The notes below the pieces were generated by a model. It saw nothing but the letters and a program-made list of their open reading frames with translations, had not been told where the DNA came from and searched no databases. From RYN-230 sp963711705 (GTDB lineage Bacteria; Actinomycetota; Actinomycetes; Streptosporangiales; Streptosporangiaceae): a DNA stretch of 64,000 nucleotides. How positions within the stretch are numbered: position 1 is the stretch's first letter; the number at the start of each line of letters is the position of its first letter. Position numbers and translations under genes: made by a program. The stretch covers positions 186,001-250,000 of the forward strand of contig CAVQFM010000015.1 in the NCBI GenBank assembly GCA_963711705.1. Reading direction: 5' to 3'. This document shows, one piece after another, positions 63,149 to 64,000 of this stretch.

Positions 63149-64000
63149 ATGCCTGTGACTACTCGCCGAGTACTGCTGGCCAAGCCCAGGGGCTACTGTG
63201 CCGGGGTTAACCGGGCCGTCCAGGCGGTCGAGATGGCCCTGGAGCGCTACGGCGCCCCGGTCTATGTCCGCAAGCAGATCGTGCACAACACACACGTGGT
63301 CCGGGTCCTGGAAGAGCGCGGCGCGATTTTCGTGGACGAGGCGGACAGCGTGCCGGAGGGCGCGGTTACCGTCTTCTCGGCGCACGGGGTATCCCCGGCG
63401 GTCCGCGAACAGGCCGCCCAGCGTGGGCTGCGCACGATCGATGCGACCTGCCCGCTGGTCACGAAGGTGCACAACGAGGCCAGGCGGTTCGCGGCCCAGG
63501 ATTACGACATCCTGCTCATCGGTCACGAGAACCACGAGGAAGTCGAAGGCACCACGGGCGAGGCACCCAGCCGTATCCACCTGGTCGACGGGCCAGAGGC
63601 CGGCGCCAGCGTACAGGTGCGCGACCCGGCCAAGGTGGCCTGGCTGTCACAGACCACGCTGTCGGTGGACGAGACTCTCCAGACAGTGGCCGCGCTGCGG
63701 GAGCGCTTCCCCAAGCTCATCGACCCGCCCAGCGACGACATCTGCTACGCCACGCAGAACCGCCAGTCGGCGGTGAAGAAGATAGCCACCGATGCCGAAC
63801 TGGTCATCGTGGTCGGCTCGGCCAACTCCTCCAATTCGGTGCGCCTGGTCGAGGTGGCCCTGGATGCGGGCGTCCCCGCCGCCTACCTGGTCGATGACGC
63901 GTCGGACGTCGATCCGGGCTGGCTGGACGGAGTGAGCACGGTCGGCCTGACCAGCGGCGCCTCCGTTCCGGAGGAACTCGTCACCGGCGTGCTCGAGCGG
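63149..64000 (+). CDS. ispH: 4-hydroxy-3-methylbut-2-enyl diphosphate reductase (partial, right edge)
   Basis: Last enzyme of the MEP isoprenoid pathway, making IPP and DMAPP with a [4Fe-4S] cluster. ATG 63149 starts MPVTTRRVLLAKPRGYCAGV. The three cluster Cys are visible in GYCAGV, DATCPLV and DDICYATQN; also VYVRKQIVHNTHVV, FSAHGVSP and IGHENHEEVEG. The open frame runs off the window after 284 codons (typical length about 315-340), so it is cut by the window edge. Divergent from the Ldp-like and xse genes. Confidence 0.96.
   Translation, partial: MPVTTRRVLLAKPRGYCAGVNRAVQAVEMALERYGAPVYVRKQIVHNTHVVRVLEERGAIFVDEADSVPEGAVTVFSAHGVSPAVREQAAQRGLRTIDATCPLVTKVHNEARRFAAQDYDILLIGHENHEEVEGTTGEAPSRIHLVDGPEAGASVQVRDPAKVAWLSQTTLSVDETLQTVAALRERFPKLIDPPSDDICYATQNRQSAVKKIATDAELVIVVGSANSSNSVRLVEVALDAGVPAAYLVDDASDVDPGWLDGVSTVGLTSGASVPEELVTGVLER

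Noticed and set aside
1..64000. tRNA, rRNA, CRISPR arrays, complete insertion sequences, att sites
   Set aside because: Looked for T-loop GGTTCGA-type sequences in noncoding DNA, regular short repeats with spacers, transposase motifs and terminal inverted repeats; none found.

Overview
The window is high-GC DNA (strong G/C third-position bias, GTG/TTG starts, many 4-bp ATGA/GTGA gene overlaps) from a soil-type actinomycete. The right-hand backbone (fumarase, glpX, xseB, xseA, an Ldp-like gene, ispH) is the arrangement common in Actinobacteria. The exact genus cannot be read from the sequence. No rRNA, tRNA, CRISPR array or complete insertion sequence was seen.

Layout. 0-4.6 kb: an efflux locus (MacB-type ATPase, HlyD-like adaptor, CMRSHGVP-motif lipoprotein) divergent from an OmpR-type response regulator and its histidine kinase, with an operator-like repeat between them. 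4.7-22.6 kb: a surface-polysaccharide cluster on the + strand. It holds a Wzz-like chain-length protein, a DegT aminotransferase, an NAD-dependent epimerase, an HPr-kinase-like P-loop protein, a GT4 glycosyltransferase, a divergent RtcB-like protein, a 145-aa unknown, an APH-type kinase, a Wzy-like polymerase, a Wzx-like flippase, a lipoprotein, a metallo-beta-lactamase/Rieske fusion, an initiating sugar-phosphate transferase and a secreted beta-helix/PKD protein. Most genes from 9.3 to 18.8 kb overlap by a few bases, so the RtcB-like and MBL-Rieske genes look like true members of the pathway.

22.9-26.4 kb: a regulatory island of NarL/LuxR-type proteins. One is a kinase-receiver-HTH fusion whose phospho-accepting His is Asp, and another has a receiver without its phospho-accepting Asp. 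27.2-36.1 kb: a glycoside-use locus with a GH2 beta-glucuronidase-like enzyme, a GH1 beta-glucosidase and a ROK repressor, divergent from a sugar ABC importer (binding protein plus two permeases, no ATPase). A MarR gene follows, with two copies of a 17-bp palindrome in its divergent promoter region. 37.6-45.7 kb: two paralogous secreted proteins of unknown function flank a trypsin-fold protein that has lost its catalytic triad and an ECF41 sigma factor/oxidoreductase pair; a lytic transglycosylase-like gene follows.

46-64 kb: a Ser/Thr kinase, class I fumarase, a MarR-controlled DrrAB-like exporter, two MFS transporters, a DUF1707 protein, class II FBPase, a TetR regulator, xseB, an acyltransferase-SGNH protein lying between xseB and xseA, xseA, an Ldp-like protein and a truncated ispH at the right edge.

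An unusual number of genes (about 14, with some 25 events) are interrupted by one-base frameshifts while the reading sense is otherwise preserved. These may be sequencing/assembly errors rather than decay; such genes are typed as pseudogene here but may be intact in the organism.
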